NCBI GenBank assembly: GCA_903858975.1
Contig: CAIOKW010000151.1
Span: 1 to 5,592 of the forward strand
Direction: 5' to 3'
Source of the DNA: Oligoflexia bacterium
Lineage (GTDB): Bacteria; Bdellovibrionota; UBA1018; CAIMNF01
Length of the DNA: 5,592 bases
Shown: positions 4,066-5,592 of the stretch, piece by piece
Layout: each line of letters begins with the position of its first letter
Numbering within the stretch: position 1 is the stretch's first letter
Program-made: the position numbers and the translations under genes
The notes under the pieces: generated by a model
The model's database searches: none
The model's input: only the letters and a program-made list of their open reading frames with translations
Told to the model about the DNA's origin: nothing

Positions 4066-5592
4066 TTACATAGTTCGAAGTGATGCAGTTTCAGCTTCTT
4101 GGCTTGGAGCCGTGTCCACTGAGGTCTCTACCACTCGAGAAACCAGGTTGCGATATTTCGCAAGACCGGTACCCGCAGGAACCAGACGTCCCATGATCAC
4201 GTTCTCTTTGAGGCCTTTGAGATAGTCGACTTTTCCAGTAATCGCCGCTTCGGTCAAAACCTTAGTGGTTTCTTGGAATGACGCCGCTGAAATGAAACTC
4301 TCAGTAGTCAAAGATGCCTTAGTGATCCCGAGAAGGAGCGGCTCTGAAGTCGCTGCCTGGCCACCGTTAGCAAGAACCTTACGGTTTTCTTCTTCGTACG
4401 CGAAACGCTCTACCGACTCACCTGAAAGGAATTTAGTGTCTCCGTTATCCAACACTTTTACCTTACGAAGCATTTGGCGAACGATCACTTCAATGTGCTT
4501 GTCGTTGATCTTCACACCTTGGAGACGATAAACTTCTTGAACTTCATCCACGAGGTATTTAGCAAGTGCCTTATCGCCGAGAACGCGAAGGATATCATGT
4601 GGATTGATTGGGCCATCTACGAGAGGCTCACCTTTCTTCACATAGTCACCTTCGTTCACAGACAAGTGGCGACCTTTACCGATGAGGTATTCTCTCTCAG
4701 TTCCGTCTTCGCCAGTCACGAGCACTTTACGCTTACCTTTAGTGTCTTTACCGAAAGATACCGTTCCGTCGATCTCAGAAACCACAGAAGCATCTTTTGG
4801 CTTACGTGCTTCGAAAAGCTCCGCAACCCGAGGAAGACCCCCGGTGATGTCCTTAGTTTTAGAAGTTTCGCGATGGATCTTAGCCAGTAAGTCACCCGGT
4901 TGGATTTCTGTACCATCCGCCACAATCAAGTTTGATCCCATTGGAAGGTTATAGCGACCCATACGTTGTGAGCCTGGAACTTGAATAACGTTTCCATTGG
5001 TATCGGTAACCAATACTTTTGGACGCTTATCCGTTTTAGACTCGATGATTACTTTGTGTGAAAGTCCGGTTACAACGTCGAACTGCTCTTGCATGGTGAG
5101 ACCTTCTTCAAGGTCTTCGTACACGAGCTTTCCGCCCACTTCCGAAATGATCGGAGTGGAGTATGGATCCCATTCAGCGATCATCGTTCCGCGCTCAACT
5201 GAAGTTCCTTCAGTGAGGAGAAGTTTTGCTCCGTAAACCAGTGAGTAACGCTCGCGTTCGCGATTGTTTGCATCCACAATTGTTAATTCACCATTTCGGC
5301 TCATTACAACGATTGATCCGTCACGGCTCTTCACGGTGATCACGTTATGGAACTTAACTGTTCCTTTAGTTTTCGCTTGGAGAGTAGATTGCTCAGCTGA
5401 TCTTGAAGCGGCTCCACCGATGTGGAAGGTACGCATAGTAAGCTGAGTTCCTGGTTCCCCGATCGATTGAGCTGCGATGACGCCGGTTGCTTCACCGTTG
5501 TTCACGATACGTCCGCGAGCTAGATCGCGTCCGTAACAAGCAGCACAGATACCCCAACGAGACTGACAAGTGAGCACCGAACGGATTGGTAC
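4066..5592 (-). CDS. rpoC: DNA-directed RNA polymerase subunit beta', C-terminal part, 5' end cut by window edge
   Basis: This is the largest RNA polymerase core subunit. The 508 residues here correspond to E. coli RpoC from about residue 880 to the end. The fragment opens VPIRSVLTCQ at the window edge; the reading frame is open there, so no start codon is needed. Cys9, Cys16 and Cys19 match E. coli Cys888, Cys895 and Cys898, three of the four zinc ligands in the second zinc site. GEPGTQLTMRTFHIGGAAS at 45-63 is the trigger loop region, with Met53, Arg54 and His57 equal to E. coli Met932, Arg933 and His936. Later landmarks are TKDITGGLPRVAELFEAR at about 246-263, NDKHIEVIVRQMLRK near 363-377, the LLGITKASL and FISAASFQET segments near 420-442, and LKENVIMGRLVPAGTG near 461-476, followed by a short divergent tail. 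The fragment keeps the bacterial layout with no large insertion. rpoB, normally upstream, would lie beyond the right edge. Termination probably occurs at the hairpin 12 nt downstream. Confidence 0.99.
   Translation of the reverse strand, partial: VPIRSVLTCQSRWGICAACYGRDLARGRIVNNGEATGVIAAQSIGEPGTQLTMRTFHIGGAASRSAEQSTLQAKTKGTVKFHNVITVKSRDGSIVVMSRNGELTIVDANNRERERYSLVYGAKLLLTEGTSVERGTMIAEWDPYSTPIISEVGGKLVYEDLEEGLTMQEQFDVVTGLSHKVIIESKTDKRPKVLVTDTNGNVIQVPGSQRMGRYNLPMGSNLIVADGTEIQPGDLLAKIHRETSKTKDITGGLPRVAELFEARKPKDASVVSEIDGTVSFGKDTKGKRKVLVTGEDGTEREYLIGKGRHLSVNEGDYVKKGEPLVDGPINPHDILRVLGDKALAKYLVDEVQEVYRLQGVKINDKHIEVIVRQMLRKVKVLDNGDTKFLSGESVERFAYEEENRKVLANGGQAATSEPLLLGITKASLTTESFISAASFQETTKVLTEAAITGKVDYLKGLKENVIMGRLVPAGTGLAKYRNLVSRVVETSVDTAPSQEAETASLRTM

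Noticed and set aside
4265..5446. Several open frames of 60-138 codons opposite or overlapping rpoC
   Set aside because: All lie inside a continuous, highly conserved RpoC reading frame and have compositions typical of shadow frames.
1..5592. CRISPR array, insertion sequence, phage or toxin-antitoxin locus
   Set aside because: I found no spaced repeat series, transposase-like motif, terminal inverted repeat pair or toxin-antitoxin-like gene pair; the content is core genes.

Overview
The window reads as a quiet stretch of chromosomal core genome from a Gram-negative bacterium. The signs are a signal-peptide-bearing, barrel-like protein ending in Phe, proteobacterial-style RpoC and S2, and small conserved families of the YggU, DUF493 and DUF2237 types. 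The overall style resembles Bdellovibrionota or the former deltaproteobacteria, but that placement is an impression and not something the window proves. I see no mobile element, CRISPR array, phage gene, origin or attachment site. No gene-free stretch exceeds 300 bases; the longest are 779-975 and 3733-3880.

Left edge (1-975): the minus strand carries rpsB (ribosomal protein S2), cut at its 3' end by the window edge. A leader of about 120-130 nt precedes it, with a foldable element just before the ribosome binding site. This leader sits in a divergent intergenic region shared with the plus-strand gene for a YggU/DUF167 protein.

Middle plus-strand block (976-2348): a DUF167 protein, then an exported barrel-like protein with no recognised family, then a small DUF493 (YbeD-like) protein with a GTG start. 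The last two are 50 nt apart and probably co-transcribed. The DUF493 gene meets cysK tail to tail, and both stop codons lie in one CTAG tetranucleotide.

Middle minus-strand block (2345-3732): a cysteine-rich DUF2237 gene followed after 20-26 nt by cysK (cysteine synthase, PLP-dependent). This looks like a two-gene operon. Upstream of it is a non-coding stretch with two adjacent hairpins. One is a clear minus-strand terminator for whatever precedes it, including the tRNA. The other has its T tail on the plus strand, where no gene feeds it.

Right edge (3881-5592): tRNA-Val(UAC) on the minus strand with a plausible promoter of its own, preceded by a 13-bp hairpin at the end of rpoC. The C-terminal 508 residues of RpoC run off the right edge.

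Functionally the window combines core transcription and translation (rpoC, rpsB, tRNA-Val), cysteine biosynthesis (cysK with DUF2237) and three poorly characterised plus-strand proteins. I did not find a convincing new system. The points most worth a second look are the cysK-DUF2237 pairing, the interlocked convergent stops, the tandem hairpins after the tRNA and the rpsB leader fold.
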